Part shown: piece after piece, positions 1-8,718 of the stretch
How positions within the stretch are numbered: position 1 is the first letter of the stretch
How the letters are laid out: the number at the start of each line of letters is the position of its first letter
Assembly (NCBI RefSeq): GCF_003385515.1
Contig: NZ_QNVT01000017.1
Span: 1 to 64,000 of the forward strand
Direction: 5' to 3'
Origin: Chryseobacterium pennae
Lineage (GTDB): Bacteria; Bacteroidota; Bacteroidia; Flavobacteriales; Weeksellaceae
Length of the DNA stretch: 64,000 nucleotides
The notes under the pieces: generated by a model
What the model was told of the DNA's origin: nothing
The model's input: only the letters and a program-made list of their open reading frames with translations
The model's database searches: none
Made by a program: the position numbers and the translations under genes

Positions 1-196
1 AAAATCAAAAACTTTAGATTACAGCTCAGAGGAGTAAAAGATAAATCTTTTTTTCTTTTTAGATTAACCAAACTTTTTGCGTAATCCACAACTTTTGGTA
101 CTGATCCCAAATCTCTTACTTGCTATTAAGCCTTCATTAATAATACTGATATCACTCAGTAATCTTACATCATTCATTTTATCCTTGGCTTTAACA

Positions 197-230
197 CAAA
201 AAATCAAAGGCCTCCGGAAGGAAGCCTTTG
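197..230 (-). terminator. terminator of the tRNA operon
   Basis: Reading the minus strand, an 11-bp stem (205-215 with 220-230, one G-T pair) with a TTCC loop is followed by a T run (197-203). It lies 56 bases past the last tRNA and closes the three-tRNA operon. The 1-196 stretch beyond it shows no convincing gene. Confidence 0.8.
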
Positions 231-285
231 AAACACCAAATCACAAAATATTAATATGAAAAAAATTTACTTTTCAGTAAACTTG

Positions 286-358
286 TGACCCGGCTGGGAT
301 TCGAACCCAGGACCCATACATTAAAAGTGTATTGCTCTACCAGCTGAGCTACCGAGTC
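286..358 (-). tRNA. tRNA-Lys (UUU)
   Basis: A complete 73-nt cloverleaf on the minus strand. The acceptor strand GACTCGG pairs with CCGGGTC, the D arm is TAGCTCAGCTGGTAGAGC, the anticodon loop carries TTT, and the T arm is CTGGGTTCGAATCCCAG; the discriminator is A. CCA is not encoded. It is identical to the copy at 535-607 and is the last gene of a Lys-Leu-Lys operon. Confidence 0.97.
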
Positions 359-416
359 GGCCACAATCAGGAATAAATATAGAGAAATATTCCGGATTAT
401 AAAATTTTCTTTGCAG

Positions 417-499
417 TGCCTGCGACTGGACTCGAACCAGCACATCCTTAGGAAACCACCCCCTCAAGATGGCGTGTCTACCAATTTCACCACGCAGGC
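417..499 (-). tRNA. tRNA-Leu (GAG)
   Basis: An 83-nt class II tRNA with a long variable arm on the minus strand. The acceptor stem is GCCTGCG with CGCAGGC, discriminator A. The anticodon stem CCATC/GGTGG holds the loop TTGAGGG, so the anticodon is GAG. It lies between two identical tRNA-Lys genes and is probably cotranscribed with them. Confidence 0.95.
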
Positions 500-534
500 A
501 ATAAAATTACCATAAAAGTAATTTTTATTGCTAG

Positions 535-607
535 TGACCCGGCTGGGATTCGAACCCAGGACCCATACATTAAAAGTGTATTGCTCTACCAGCTGAGCTA
601 CCGAGTC
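535..607 (-). tRNA. tRNA-Lys (UUU), second copy
   Basis: Identical in all 73 nt to the tRNA at 286-358, and the identity extends a few bases into both flanks, so this is a recent duplication. It is the promoter-proximal gene of the operon, 55 bases from the -7 box at 662-669. Confidence 0.97.
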
Positions 608-661
608 GGCCACTTATTAAACAAGTTTTCATTTAAGTAATGTCCCTTGTTTTAAGTGGTG

Positions 662-690
662 CAAAGATATAACTTTTTTCTTTATCTCAA
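662..690 (-). promoter_or_regulatory. Bacteroidetes-type promoter of the tRNA operon
   Basis: On the minus strand a TTG (688-690) is followed after 18 bases by TATCTTTG (662-669). This matches the -33 TTG and -7 TAnnTTTG elements known for the Bacteroidetes housekeeping sigma factor. It points at the tRNA genes. Confidence 0.8.
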
Positions 691-722
691 AACTTTTTCG
701 CAAATTTGTTTAAAAAAAATTC

Positions 723-1238
723 ATGATAATTTCACTAATTGGATACATGGGCAGTGGCAAATCCCACATTTCCAAAATTTTAAGCGATAAAATCGATTTC
801 AAACTCATTGATCTTGATAAAGAGATTTCCAGAAGGAACAAATTAAGCATTCCCGAAATATTTGAAAAAAAGGGAGAAATTTATTTTAGAAAACTGGAAA
901 GAGAAGCACTTGAAGAAATATTGGCTTCTGAAGAAAATATTGTATTAAGCCTCGGAGGCGGAACTCCTGTTTATTATAACAATATGGAGATCATCAATCA
1001 TAATTCTAAAAGTGTTTTTTTAAGAACTTCTGTAGGAACATTGGCGGAGAGAATCTCTAAACAGAAAGAAAAAAGACCTTTAATCGCCAATATTTCCGAT
1101 GAAGACCTTCCAGAATTCATTGCCAAGCATTTATTTGAAAGAAATCAGTTTTACAGTAAAGCCCAGTTCACTGTTGGAACCGATGCCAGAGAACCTGAAG
1201 ACATCGTTAAAGAAATAGTAGAAAAGCTCTATCTCTAG
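723..1238 (+). CDS. aroK: shikimate kinase
   Basis: Shikimate kinase phosphorylates shikimate at the 3-hydroxyl with ATP in the cytoplasmic chorismate pathway. The 171-residue protein has the family length. The P-loop GYMGSGKS is at residues 7-14, the DLDKEI substrate-binding segment at about 32-37, the GGGTP loop near 78, and a lid region with KEKRPL around 118. The start is supported because the P-loop lies at the usual distance from the N terminus. It stands alone and is divergent from the tRNA operon. The stop codon lies inside its own terminator hairpin. Confidence 0.95.
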   Translation: MIISLIGYMGSGKSHISKILSDKIDFKLIDLDKEISRRNKLSIPEIFEKKGEIYFRKLEREALEEILASEENIVLSLGGGTPVYYNNMEIINHNSKSVFLRTSVGTLAERISKQKEKRPLIANISDEDLPEFIAKHLFERNQFYSKAQFTVGTDAREPEDIVKEIVEKLYL

Positions 1239-1247
1239 AGCTTTTTT
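1222..1247 (+). terminator. terminator overlapping the aroK stop codon
   Basis: AAAAGCTCT (1222-1230) pairs with AGAGCTTTT (1237-1245), followed by more T. The TAG stop of aroK (1236-1238) is inside the hairpin. It may also serve the convergent gene at 1251. Confidence 0.8.
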
Positions 1248-1250
1248 ATT

Positions 1251-1688
1251 TTAATTGTCCTCTCCAGATTCATCATTTGTTTCTCCGAAGAAATCATCCC
1301 AATCGGTAAAATCAGCATCAACATCGTTGCCTACATAATCATCCATATCTCTTCTGTCTTTTTTCGTAGGCCTTCCTTCCCCTTTGTTTCTGTAATAATC
1401 CTGGGTCATTTTACGAAGCTTTAATAGTTCGTACTGCTCTTTATCTGTCACATCCTGTATATGAAGCGGAACCAGTTTTGCTCCCATCCTGCTTTTAGGA
1501 ATCTGAAGTACTTTTATTTTATAATCAATCTGATTCTTACGGATTTTAATAACATCTCCTTCTTTTACCTCCTTAGATGACTTTACGGCGGATGTTCCAA
1601 TGGAAACTCTGTTCTTTTTAATCTCCTCTGTTGCAATACTTCTCGTCTTATAAAAACGAATGCTCCATAAAAATTTATCTATTCTCAT
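1251..1688 (-). CDS. S4-domain RNA-binding protein (Hsp15/HslR-like)
   Basis: The N-terminal segment MRIDKFLWSIRFYKTRS followed by ATEEIKKNRVSIG is a classic S4 RNA-binding fold of the HslR type. In E. coli, HslR binds stalled 50S subunits carrying nascent chains; that function is known for the family and inferred here. The 145-residue protein has a basic middle and an acidic C-terminal tail (about 115-145, rich in D and E), common in Bacteroidetes members. It is convergent with aroK, with only 12 bases between the genes. Confidence 0.85.
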   Translation of the reverse strand: MRIDKFLWSIRFYKTRSIATEEIKKNRVSIGTSAVKSSKEVKEGDVIKIRKNQIDYKIKVLQIPKSRMGAKLVPLHIQDVTDKEQYELLKLRKMTQDYYRNKGEGRPTKKDRRDMDDYVGNDVDADFTDWDDFFGETNDESGEDN

Positions 1689-1743
1689 ATTTTTTTATAC
1701 TTTTGCCGTTATATTATTTGTAAAGTAATTAAAGTTTTTTGAA

Positions 1744-2502
1744 ATGAAAAAAATATTTTTATATATCCTTGTAGGATCTTTGTGTTTCTCTGCTTGTAAA
1801 AAAGATGATGAGATAGCATTTTATACAGAAACGCGAGACCTTACCAACCAAAACGGTGATGATGATCAAGCCATTAAAAAATTCATGGATGAGAATTATC
1901 TTGATGCAGCGGGAAATATAAAACCTTTTAGTGCTACAGACACTGCTGATGATCATGAAAAGAAATTATCACAACTTAATCCTGTGACTCTTCCATCGGG
2001 AACTATTTACATCATGAGAGATGGAGCACAACCTGCTGTAAGTAATCCTATTCAGGATAAGGATATCATCAGAATCATGGGAAGAGCATACACATTCCTA
2101 TCCAGAAACAATAATGGAGTTGTTTCATTTATTGAACAGGCTGGTTTTTTTAATACCATAGAGGGAGGAAGTACTGTTCCGGTAATTGATCCAATGTATT
2201 ACTATACTAAGAAAAAGGTCATGGACGACGCGACAGTGGCAACTGCAAAAAAAGCAAGTTACTATCAAATACCAGGATTCAGGGAAGCATTACAAAAGTT
2301 CAGTGCTTTTAATCTACCTGATGAGGCACCTTATAATCTACAGGGAGTAATTATTGTTCCATCAAGAGCAGCTTTTGCAAGAAACAGTTTTTATCCATAT
2401 CTGGGTATAGATTACTCAAACAGATCTTTTGTTTTCAACTTTCAGATCTACGGAAGAGAAAACAGACCAGCTGATCAAATACAAACACCTGAACAGCAAT
2501 AA
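1744..2502 (+). CDS. lipoprotein with an FKBP-like C-terminal region
   Basis: The N terminus is a lipoprotein signal peptide ending in the lipobox LCFSAC (Cys at residue 18), so it is probably anchored in an outer or inner membrane leaflet. The C-terminal part contains GFREALQKF followed by GVIIVPSRAAFARNSF, which lines up with the GWxEALxxM and LIIPxxLAYG elements of FKBP-type prolyl isomerases. The alignment is weak and several active-site aromatics are not obvious, so isomerase activity is uncertain. It is a 252-residue monocistronic gene followed by a strong terminator. A possible -7 box TACTTTTG lies at 1698-1705. Confidence 0.6.
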   Translation: MKKIFLYILVGSLCFSACKKDDEIAFYTETRDLTNQNGDDDQAIKKFMDENYLDAAGNIKPFSATDTADDHEKKLSQLNPVTLPSGTIYIMRDGAQPAVSNPIQDKDIIRIMGRAYTFLSRNNNGVVSFIEQAGFFNTIEGGSTVPVIDPMYYYTKKKVMDDATVATAKKASYYQIPGFREALQKFSAFNLPDEAPYNLQGVIIVPSRAAFARNSFYPYLGIDYSNRSFVFNFQIYGRENRPADQIQTPEQQ

Positions 2503-2513
2503 AAAACAAACAT

Positions 2514-2542
2514 AAAAAAACCGTCTTAGGACGGTTTTTTTT
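2514..2542 (+). terminator. terminator after the FKBP-like lipoprotein gene
   Basis: CCGTC (2521-2525) pairs with GACGG (2530-2534) around TTAG and is followed by eight T. The preceding A run would let it work on the other strand too. Confidence 0.85.
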
Positions 2543-2723
2543 ATGCCAAATCGGAAATTTAAGATATCAATCTCTCGTTGTAAAGATCAAAAACAATGAG
2601 TATTATATCTTTTCACTCGTCGTTTCATTATAACTCGAGATTAAACATATATTTATTTCATTCTTTTGAGTTCAATAATCAATAGACCAGACTTCAAACT
2701 TATCTGATCTCAGGCATAAAAAA

Positions 2724-2753
2724 AACAGATTAGTATATTGCTAATCTGTTTTT
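2724..2753 (-). terminator. terminator of the FMN glutamate-synthase-like gene
   Basis: A perfect 10-bp stem (2724-2733 with 2741-2750) is flanked by A and T runs on the two sides. It lies 34 bases past the stop codon of the minus-strand gene at 2787. Between 2543 and 2723 I see no gene. Confidence 0.8.
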
Positions 2754-2786
2754 CATAAAGCAACTTTTAGAGCTACTCAATATTTT

Positions 2787-4304
2787 TTAAGATCTTGCTT
2801 TCTGTTTTACATTTCCTAAAATATCAGGGAAATAAAGGTCTGCAAGGTGGTCGAATTCATCTCCCCTCATAAACATAGTAGCATCTACTTCTTCATAAGA
2901 ACTTCTTCCTGCTGCTGCAATCAATTCATTGCAGGTATGAAGGGTATTTTTATGGAAATGATATACTCTTTCTCCCTTATCTGTCACATCAAGCCCTTTA
3001 ATAAGCATTTTATCTTGCGTAGCCACTCCAGTAGGACAGTTATTGGAATTACATCTTAAAGCCTGAATACATCCCAATGAGAACATAAATCCTCTTGCAT
3101 TATTACACATATCCGCACCCATTGCTACAGCTCTTAATATATCCAAACTTGTAAGTACTTTACCGCTGGCAATAACTCTTAATTTGTTTCTTAGGTTATA
3201 GTTATTAAGCGTTCTGTTGACAAAGATCAAAGCTGGCTCCAAAGGCATCCCTACTCCATCTGAAAATTCCGGTGGTGCCGCTCCGGTTCCTCCTTCTGCT
3301 CCATCAATGGTTATAAAGTCAGGGTAAATCTTCAGTACGTTCATTTGTACACAGACATCTTCAAATTCTTTGGTATCACCAATACAAAGCTTAAATCCGA
3401 CAGGCTTTCCTCCTGAGAGTTCTCTTAATTCCTGTACAAATTTCAGCAATCCGGCAGCATTTGAAAATGCAGTATGCGATGGCGGAGAAATAATGGTTAT
3501 TCCTGGCTTTACATGACGAATGGCTGCAATCTCAGGTGTATTTTTCACCCCCGGAAGTACTCCTCCGTGTCCTGGTTTAGCTCCCTGTGATAATTTAATC
3601 TCAATCATTTTCACATTAGGAAGCGTTGAATATTTTTTAAATAATTCAGGGTTAAATTTTCCTTCTTCATCACGGCATCCAAAATATCCTGTACCAATCT
3701 GCCAGCATAGGTCTCCTCCTTCCAAATGGTGGGGAGAGATCCCTCCTTCTCCTGTATTATGGAAGAAATTTCCTTTTTTAGCACCTCTGTTCAATGAAAT
3801 CTGTGCTCTGTCACTTAATGCTCCAAAACTCATTGCTGAGATATTGAATAAAGAAGCATGATAAGGTTGTGTACACTGCTCCCCTCCTACCCAAACTCTT
3901 GGAAGCTCTTCTGATGGAGATTTAGCATAAATAGAATGCTTGATTCCTTCATATTTTCTGTGATTCACTTCCAACTGTGTTCCAAAAGCCACAGTATCAC
4001 TAAGATTTTTAGCACGTCTGTATACTGCAGAGCGTTGATTTCTTGGGAACGGCTTCCCGTCTGTCTCCCGTTCAATGAAATACTGCTGCATTTCGGGTGA
4101 TATACTTTCGAAAAAATACCTGAAGTACCCCAGTACCGGGAAGTTCCTCAAGATTGCATGTTTCGATTGGTAAGCATTGTAAACACCCAATGCATAAATA
4201 GCGGATAGCAGCGTCGGTATCCAATAATGCGCTTTTATCAGCAGCGCTACAATCCAGGTAGCAACTACTAATACAATTCCCCAAGATAAAAACTTATCTC
4301 TCAT
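2787..4304 (-). CDS. FMN-binding glutamate synthase family protein
   Basis: The protein (505 residues) matches the central FMN domain of ferredoxin-dependent glutamate synthase without the amidotransferase domain. It starts with a short hydrophobic N-terminal region (about 8-42, one or two membrane segments), as in the stand-alone GltB2-like family. The core includes the segments MSFGALSDRAQISLNRGA, TGEGGISP and IDGAEGGTGAAP (flavin and substrate loops), and a C-terminal cysteine motif of the type CNNARGF...CIQALRCNSNNCPTG, consistent with an Fe-S cluster as in GltS. The physiological electron donor and substrate of these short forms are not settled. Single gene with its own terminator. Confidence 0.85.
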   Translation of the reverse strand: MRDKFLSWGIVLVVATWIVALLIKAHYWIPTLLSAIYALGVYNAYQSKHAILRNFPVLGYFRYFFESISPEMQQYFIERETDGKPFPRNQRSAVYRRAKNLSDTVAFGTQLEVNHRKYEGIKHSIYAKSPSEELPRVWVGGEQCTQPYHASLFNISAMSFGALSDRAQISLNRGAKKGNFFHNTGEGGISPHHLEGGDLCWQIGTGYFGCRDEEGKFNPELFKKYSTLPNVKMIEIKLSQGAKPGHGGVLPGVKNTPEIAAIRHVKPGITIISPPSHTAFSNAAGLLKFVQELRELSGGKPVGFKLCIGDTKEFEDVCVQMNVLKIYPDFITIDGAEGGTGAAPPEFSDGVGMPLEPALIFVNRTLNNYNLRNKLRVIASGKVLTSLDILRAVAMGADMCNNARGFMFSLGCIQALRCNSNNCPTGVATQDKMLIKGLDVTDKGERVYHFHKNTLHTCNELIAAAGRSSYEEVDATMFMRGDEFDHLADLYFPDILGNVKQKARS

Positions 4305-4357
4305 GAATGTAGTATTTAAAGTTTAAAAATAAATTTAGTGGAAATTTTGCAAAGAGC

Positions 4358-5704
4358 CTATGCTTTTGCTAAAAAATTTTGGTAGGAAGATTGCACAGAA
4401 ACTGTGCCATCTGACAGGATTTTTTCTAAATTTAGAAATTCAATTTGATTTACGAATGCAGGATCAAAGTCTTTCTGGACTCTCACATAGTTTTCTGTGA
4501 AGCCGAACATTTTCCCGTCTTTATTTTCGTGCTCCCAAAGTACAGGAAGCGTTTTTCCAAGTTGAGTCTGATAAAATGCCATTTTCTTCTTTTCAGAAAG
4601 AATTCTCAGCATTTTATTACGTTTTTTTCTTTCCGCTACCAGAATTACTCCTTCCATTTCGGCTGCCTCTGTATTTTCTCTTTCAGAATAAGTAAATACA
4701 TGAAGGTAGGTAATAGGAAGTTCATTAAGGAAATTATAAGTCTCCATAAACTTCTCTTCTGTTTCTCCAGGGAATCCAACAATAACGTCCACACCAATAG
4801 CAGCGTCAGGCATTACCTCACGGATTTTGTTTACCCTGTCATTGTAAAGTTTAGTCAGATAACGACGTTTCATTTTTTTCAATAAATCATCGCATCCTGA
4901 TTGTAACGGAATATGAAAATGCGGAACAAAGCTTCTGCTTTTAGAAACCAGTTCAATACTTTCATCCTTTAAAAGATTAGGTTCAATGGAAGAAATACGA
5001 ATTCTTTCGATTCCTTCTACTCTATCCAATTCTGAAATAAGATCCAGAAAAGTGTGCTCATGTCTTTTATTTCCGAACTCACCTTTACCATAATCACCGA
5101 TATTGACTCCGGTAAGAACGATTTCTTTGATGTCTCTTGCTGCAATTTCTGTCGCGTTTCTAAGAACATTTTCGATGGTGTCTGAACGGGAAATTCCTCT
5201 TGCCAACGGAATGGTACAGTACGTACATTTGTAATCACATCCATCCTGAACTTTCAGAAAAGCTCTTGTTCTGTCTCCTATAGAATAACTTCCGATAAAG
5301 AAGTCAGTTTCTTCAATCTCACATGAATGAACAATTCCCTCATTATCTGATTTTTCCAGATCATCCAGGTAGCTTAAGATATTAAATTTCTCCTTAGCTC
5401 CCAATACAAGATCTACTCCTTCAATCTGGGAAATTTCTTCGGGCTTCAGCTGTGCATAACACCCAACAATAACCACCAATCCATCAGGATTCGCTTTCAT
5501 TGCTCTTTTTACGTGAAGCTTACACTCACGGTCTGCATTTTCAGTAACTGAACATGTATTGATGACATAAATGTTAGCCTTTTCATCAAAGCTCACCTTA
5601 TCGTAACCTGCATCTGTTAATTGACGGGCAATAGTAGATGTTTCTGCAAAATTTAATTTGCAGCCAAGTGTGTGATACGCGGCAGTTCTTTGAAAAGTAG
5701 ACAT
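4358..5704 (-). CDS. mtaB: tRNA t6A37 methylthiotransferase MtaB
   Basis: A radical SAM methylthiotransferase that converts t6A to ms2t6A at position 37 of ANN-decoding tRNAs. The N-terminal UPF0004 domain has cysteines at TLGCKLN, NTCSVTENAD and VGCYAQ. The radical SAM cluster motif CDYKCTYC is near residue 155. A C-terminal TRAM-like segment follows. The 448-residue length and the TLGCKLNFAET start fit MtaB rather than MiaB or RimO. The start ATG at 5704 lies 26 bases from the promoter -7 box. Confidence 0.92.
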   Translation of the reverse strand: MSTFQRTAAYHTLGCKLNFAETSTIARQLTDAGYDKVSFDEKANIYVINTCSVTENADRECKLHVKRAMKANPDGLVVIVGCYAQLKPEEISQIEGVDLVLGAKEKFNILSYLDDLEKSDNEGIVHSCEIEETDFFIGSYSIGDRTRAFLKVQDGCDYKCTYCTIPLARGISRSDTIENVLRNATEIAARDIKEIVLTGVNIGDYGKGEFGNKRHEHTFLDLISELDRVEGIERIRISSIEPNLLKDESIELVSKSRSFVPHFHIPLQSGCDDLLKKMKRRYLTKLYNDRVNKIREVMPDAAIGVDVIVGFPGETEEKFMETYNFLNELPITYLHVFTYSERENTEAAEMEGVILVAERKKRNKMLRILSEKKKMAFYQTQLGKTLPVLWEHENKDGKMFGFTENYVRVQKDFDPAFVNQIEFLNLEKILSDGTVSVQSSYQNFLAKA

Positions 5705-5729
5705 GTGTTACTTCTGAATTTTATGGGTG

Positions 5730-5758
5730 CAAAGATAGTAATTTTAATAATAATCCAA
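5730..5758 (-). promoter_or_regulatory. promoter of mtaB
   Basis: Minus strand: TTG (5756-5758), 18 bases, then TATCTTTG (5730-5737), the Bacteroidetes -33/-7 arrangement. The predicted transcript start leaves a leader of about 20 bases before the mtaB ATG. Confidence 0.8.
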
Positions 5759-5770
5759 TATTGATTCAGT

Positions 5771-6361
5771 CTATTGTTTATATTCATCCCTTACTTCGGG
5801 GCTGTTTTGAAAGCAGACTGGTGATGAATTGCTCTTTTGTTCTTCTCCAGGAAATTTGCTTTTCATTTCAGTATTAAATTCCTGAGATTTATTTCTGGCA
5901 ATAGAAAGTGTACTCCAGTCATCATTTTTAATCATTTTAGCAATATAAACAATCTGGCCGATGTGATACGGATAATGGGCAAGCTGTCTGAAAACCGCAT
6001 CAATAAAAGAATGAGCCTCTCCTCTTATAGAGATTGTAGCATAAAGGTTTTCTTCGTTGATCTGATCTAAGGCTTCAAAAAAACATTTCCATCCTTTTTC
6101 CCAGAATTCAAGAACTTCATCTTTAGTTTTAAAGGTATTCACAAATTCTTCATCACGATTACGCCATGATTTCTCTCCGTCTTCAGTAAGAAAATTAGTC
6201 CATCTCGACAGCATATTTCCTGCAATATGATGTACAATAACTGCTATAGAATTACTTTCTTCATTATACTGCCAGAAAATCTGTTCATCTGATAATTGTA
6301 CAAATGACTTATCACCCAGGGATTTATAATATTCAAAGCGTTTTACAAACAGATCTTTCAT
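5771..6361 (-). CDS. DUF1572/DinB-like protein
   Basis: A 196-residue protein of the DUF1572 group of the DinB four-helix superfamily. Histidines that would bind a metal in the DinB fold are visible at VIVHHIAGN and AHYPYHIGQIVYIA. Members are cytosolic and their reaction is unknown; some relatives are thiol-dependent transferases. I chose the ATG at 6361 (MKDLFVKRFEYYK) because the frame upstream of it encodes only an unconserved hydrophobic extension. It is followed by a T9SS cargo gene that has a terminator between them. Confidence 0.75.
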   Translation of the reverse strand: MKDLFVKRFEYYKSLGDKSFVQLSDEQIFWQYNEESNSIAVIVHHIAGNMLSRWTNFLTEDGEKSWRNRDEEFVNTFKTKDEVLEFWEKGWKCFFEALDQINEENLYATISIRGEAHSFIDAVFRQLAHYPYHIGQIVYIAKMIKNDDWSTLSIARNKSQEFNTEMKSKFPGEEQKSNSSPVCFQNSPEVRDEYKQ

Positions 6362-6396
6362 TCTTTCTATTTTGATAACTAATGTAAAAAATTCAA

Positions 6397-6427
6397 AAAG
6401 AAAAACCACCTCTTCCGAAATGGTTTT
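6397..6427 (-). terminator. terminator of the T9SS type B protein gene
   Basis: On the minus strand an 11-bp stem with two wobble pairs (6417-6427 with 6402-6412) and a GGAA loop is followed by TTTTTCTTTTT-like sequence. It lies 29 bases past the stop codon of the gene at 6457. Confidence 0.75.
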
Positions 6428-6456
6428 ATCTATGGATTTTATTTATAACATAATAG

Positions 6457-8559
6457 TTATTCCCGGTTTTTAACCAATACCCATCCTGTAAATTTAACAG
6501 GAGTATTCTTTTTATCATTCTCATTCCACAATACGGAATACCAGTAAGTACCTGTAGGAACTTTTCTTCCTCCTACAGCCCCGTCCCACTTATATCCATT
6601 CAGCTTATCAGCCTGATGAATCTTGGTTCCATATCGGTCAAAAACATTAATTATCAGATTTTGTTTGCCTGCCAGCGCTGAATAATCAATCACATCATTT
6701 ACGCCGTCAGCATTTGGAGTGATTACATTAATCAGATTTGGAATAACAATTTCTACCTTTACAGGCTCACAATTATAGGCGTCTTTCACAAGTATCTTAT
6801 ACTCTCCTCTTGGAAGACTGGTAAAAACATTAGAATCCTGCCATATAATATTATCCAGCGAATATTGATAAGGTGGCATACCTCCTATTACAGATACAGC
6901 CACTGTACTATTGGAAATCTCAATATTAGAAATAACAGGCACTTCAGATGGAATTACTTTTACTGTCTGTGTGGTGAAACAGTCCCCCGTTTGAAGTTTT
7001 ACCCAATATACCCCAACTCCTACAGTAACAGTTTTAGTTGTTGCTCCGGTACTCCACAGGTAGCTTTTGAATCCAGGTCCGGCATCCAGGGTGGTTTTAC
7101 TTTCTACACATATGATTTTATCCTGAAGCACATCAGAGTATTTCGGCGGAGTCACTTTTAAATTCACTTTAGCAATAGCATAACATCCCCGGGCATTGGT
7201 AACCCTTACATACACTACTCCATTAGGAGCAATATACGTCATTGCTGCTGTAATCTCATTGGTCTGATTGATTGCATCGGTTTCGGATGGATAATATTTT
7301 TTATCTGTATTATCAGGAGTTGTTACCGGAGCATTGTTAAGGTTAAAAGATCCGGTACTCGAATTGGATTCTATGAAACATGAAGTCAAAGTTGCTTCAA
7401 AAACAACAACTACAGGATGGAATTTCAAAGTAATTTTCGCGACTGAACTGCAGCCAAATTCTGACGTAACTTTTACATAAACAATTCCTTCTGCAGATAC
7501 AAATGCTGTAGGATTTGTAATCTCATTAATTCCTGAATTAAGATCAAACATACTGTTATAGTACCTTTTTGTAACACCTGTAATTGCTATAACATCAGCA
7601 TTAGTCAGGTTAAAAAGAGCCGTTCCTGCATTATTATTGTTACATTCCGTTAATGTGGCATCTTTTGCTTTAATTGAACCGTCTTTGAATTTAAACTTTC
7701 CGGTCTGTTTACATTTATTGAGCGGGCTGCTCGGATTCGTTGGGTCTGTATAACTTATACTATAATAAAAAACAGTATTTGTATTGACAGTTTGGGGAGT
7801 TGTAATAGGGTTATTTCCTGTTAATGCATCATTTGCACTGGTATGATAACTTACATTAAAATCTGGATTCCCATTAATAATGCCCGTTGATAAAGTACTG
7901 AAGTTAAATACGACAGTAGATCCACAAATAATAACCTCTCTCGGATCTGCAGGATTAGCACCGGGGATTCCGGGTGGAACAAAGGGATTAGGCTGAATAT
8001 TAGGATCTGTAAAAGGAGATGCTAAGGTTGCCGTTCCACCCCATGTTAATGAGAAAGGAGCTGTTGTACTACTCGTACCGCTTACCCAGTTATCAATAAA
8101 TAAGTAATAGGTTTCTCCGGGGAGCACATCCAAATATTTACAATAAGGCGTTGCTGACCCCCCAATTCCATTCGTGATAGTGCTCGTCATATTTAATCCT
8201 GTTGCAGCTCCCACTCCCACCACTGTTGCAGCATTGCAACGTATGGCAGATCCGAGGCTTCCGCAATTCACATTCGGACCGAAGATAGCCCAGTCATAAT
8301 CTGCATCCTGATTATTGGGAACGAGATCAAATGTAAGAGTGCCTCCTGTAGCAATAGTAATTTTATACCAGATCGAATTATGTTCTCCTGATATATCTAT
8401 ACAAGTTCCGGAATTTACCATTTCTTTGATAGTACCATACCCTGAAGGACTGTATGTAATATTCGAGTTTCCACAAACAGCCAATGCCGTAGCACAATCT
8501 TGTTGAGAGTATAGAAAATGGGAAATGTATAGAAAAGTAAATAGTAAAATTTTTCTCAT
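6457..8559 (-). CDS. T9SS type B sorting domain protein (surface or secreted)
   Basis: A 700-residue exported protein. A cleavable signal peptide (about 1-18, ending LYSQ) is followed by a cysteine-bearing N-terminal beta domain, repeated Ig-like segments (two similar copies around 300-470, each with a GVVYVRVT or GIVYVKVT strand) and a C-terminal gliding-motility-type domain. That domain has ITPNADGVNDV, VFDRYGTKI and GYKWDG...VPTGTYWY, which identify a type B sorting signal for the type IX secretion system. The ligand or substrate is not evident; there is no catalytic motif. Likely a cell-surface adhesin-like protein. Confidence 0.9.
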   Translation of the reverse strand: MRKILLFTFLYISHFLYSQQDCATALAVCGNSNITYSPSGYGTIKEMVNSGTCIDISGEHNSIWYKITIATGGTLTFDLVPNNQDADYDWAIFGPNVNCGSLGSAIRCNAATVVGVGAATGLNMTSTITNGIGGSATPYCKYLDVLPGETYYLFIDNWVSGTSSTTAPFSLTWGGTATLASPFTDPNIQPNPFVPPGIPGANPADPREVIICGSTVVFNFSTLSTGIINGNPDFNVSYHTSANDALTGNNPITTPQTVNTNTVFYYSISYTDPTNPSSPLNKCKQTGKFKFKDGSIKAKDATLTECNNNNAGTALFNLTNADVIAITGVTKRYYNSMFDLNSGINEITNPTAFVSAEGIVYVKVTSEFGCSSVAKITLKFHPVVVVFEATLTSCFIESNSSTGSFNLNNAPVTTPDNTDKKYYPSETDAINQTNEITAAMTYIAPNGVVYVRVTNARGCYAIAKVNLKVTPPKYSDVLQDKIICVESKTTLDAGPGFKSYLWSTGATTKTVTVGVGVYWVKLQTGDCFTTQTVKVIPSEVPVISNIEISNSTVAVSVIGGMPPYQYSLDNIIWQDSNVFTSLPRGEYKILVKDAYNCEPVKVEIVIPNLINVITPNADGVNDVIDYSALAGKQNLIINVFDRYGTKIHQADKLNGYKWDGAVGGRKVPTGTYWYSVLWNENDKKNTPVKFTGWVLVKNRE

Positions 8560-8718
8560 AGATATATTTGTTTTGATGGTTAAGTCATTTTGAGTCAGAC
8601 TAATATCCGATTTATATCAAATATACCTATTATTTAATTACAAATATAAAAAATCAAATATTTTTTGCGAAGTTCAGAATAAATCCCATTATTAATTAAA
8701 AATTCAACACCAAAATAA

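Noticed and set aside
77..259. 60-residue protein at the window start
   Set aside because: Low-complexity hydrophobic frame that includes the tRNA operon terminator.
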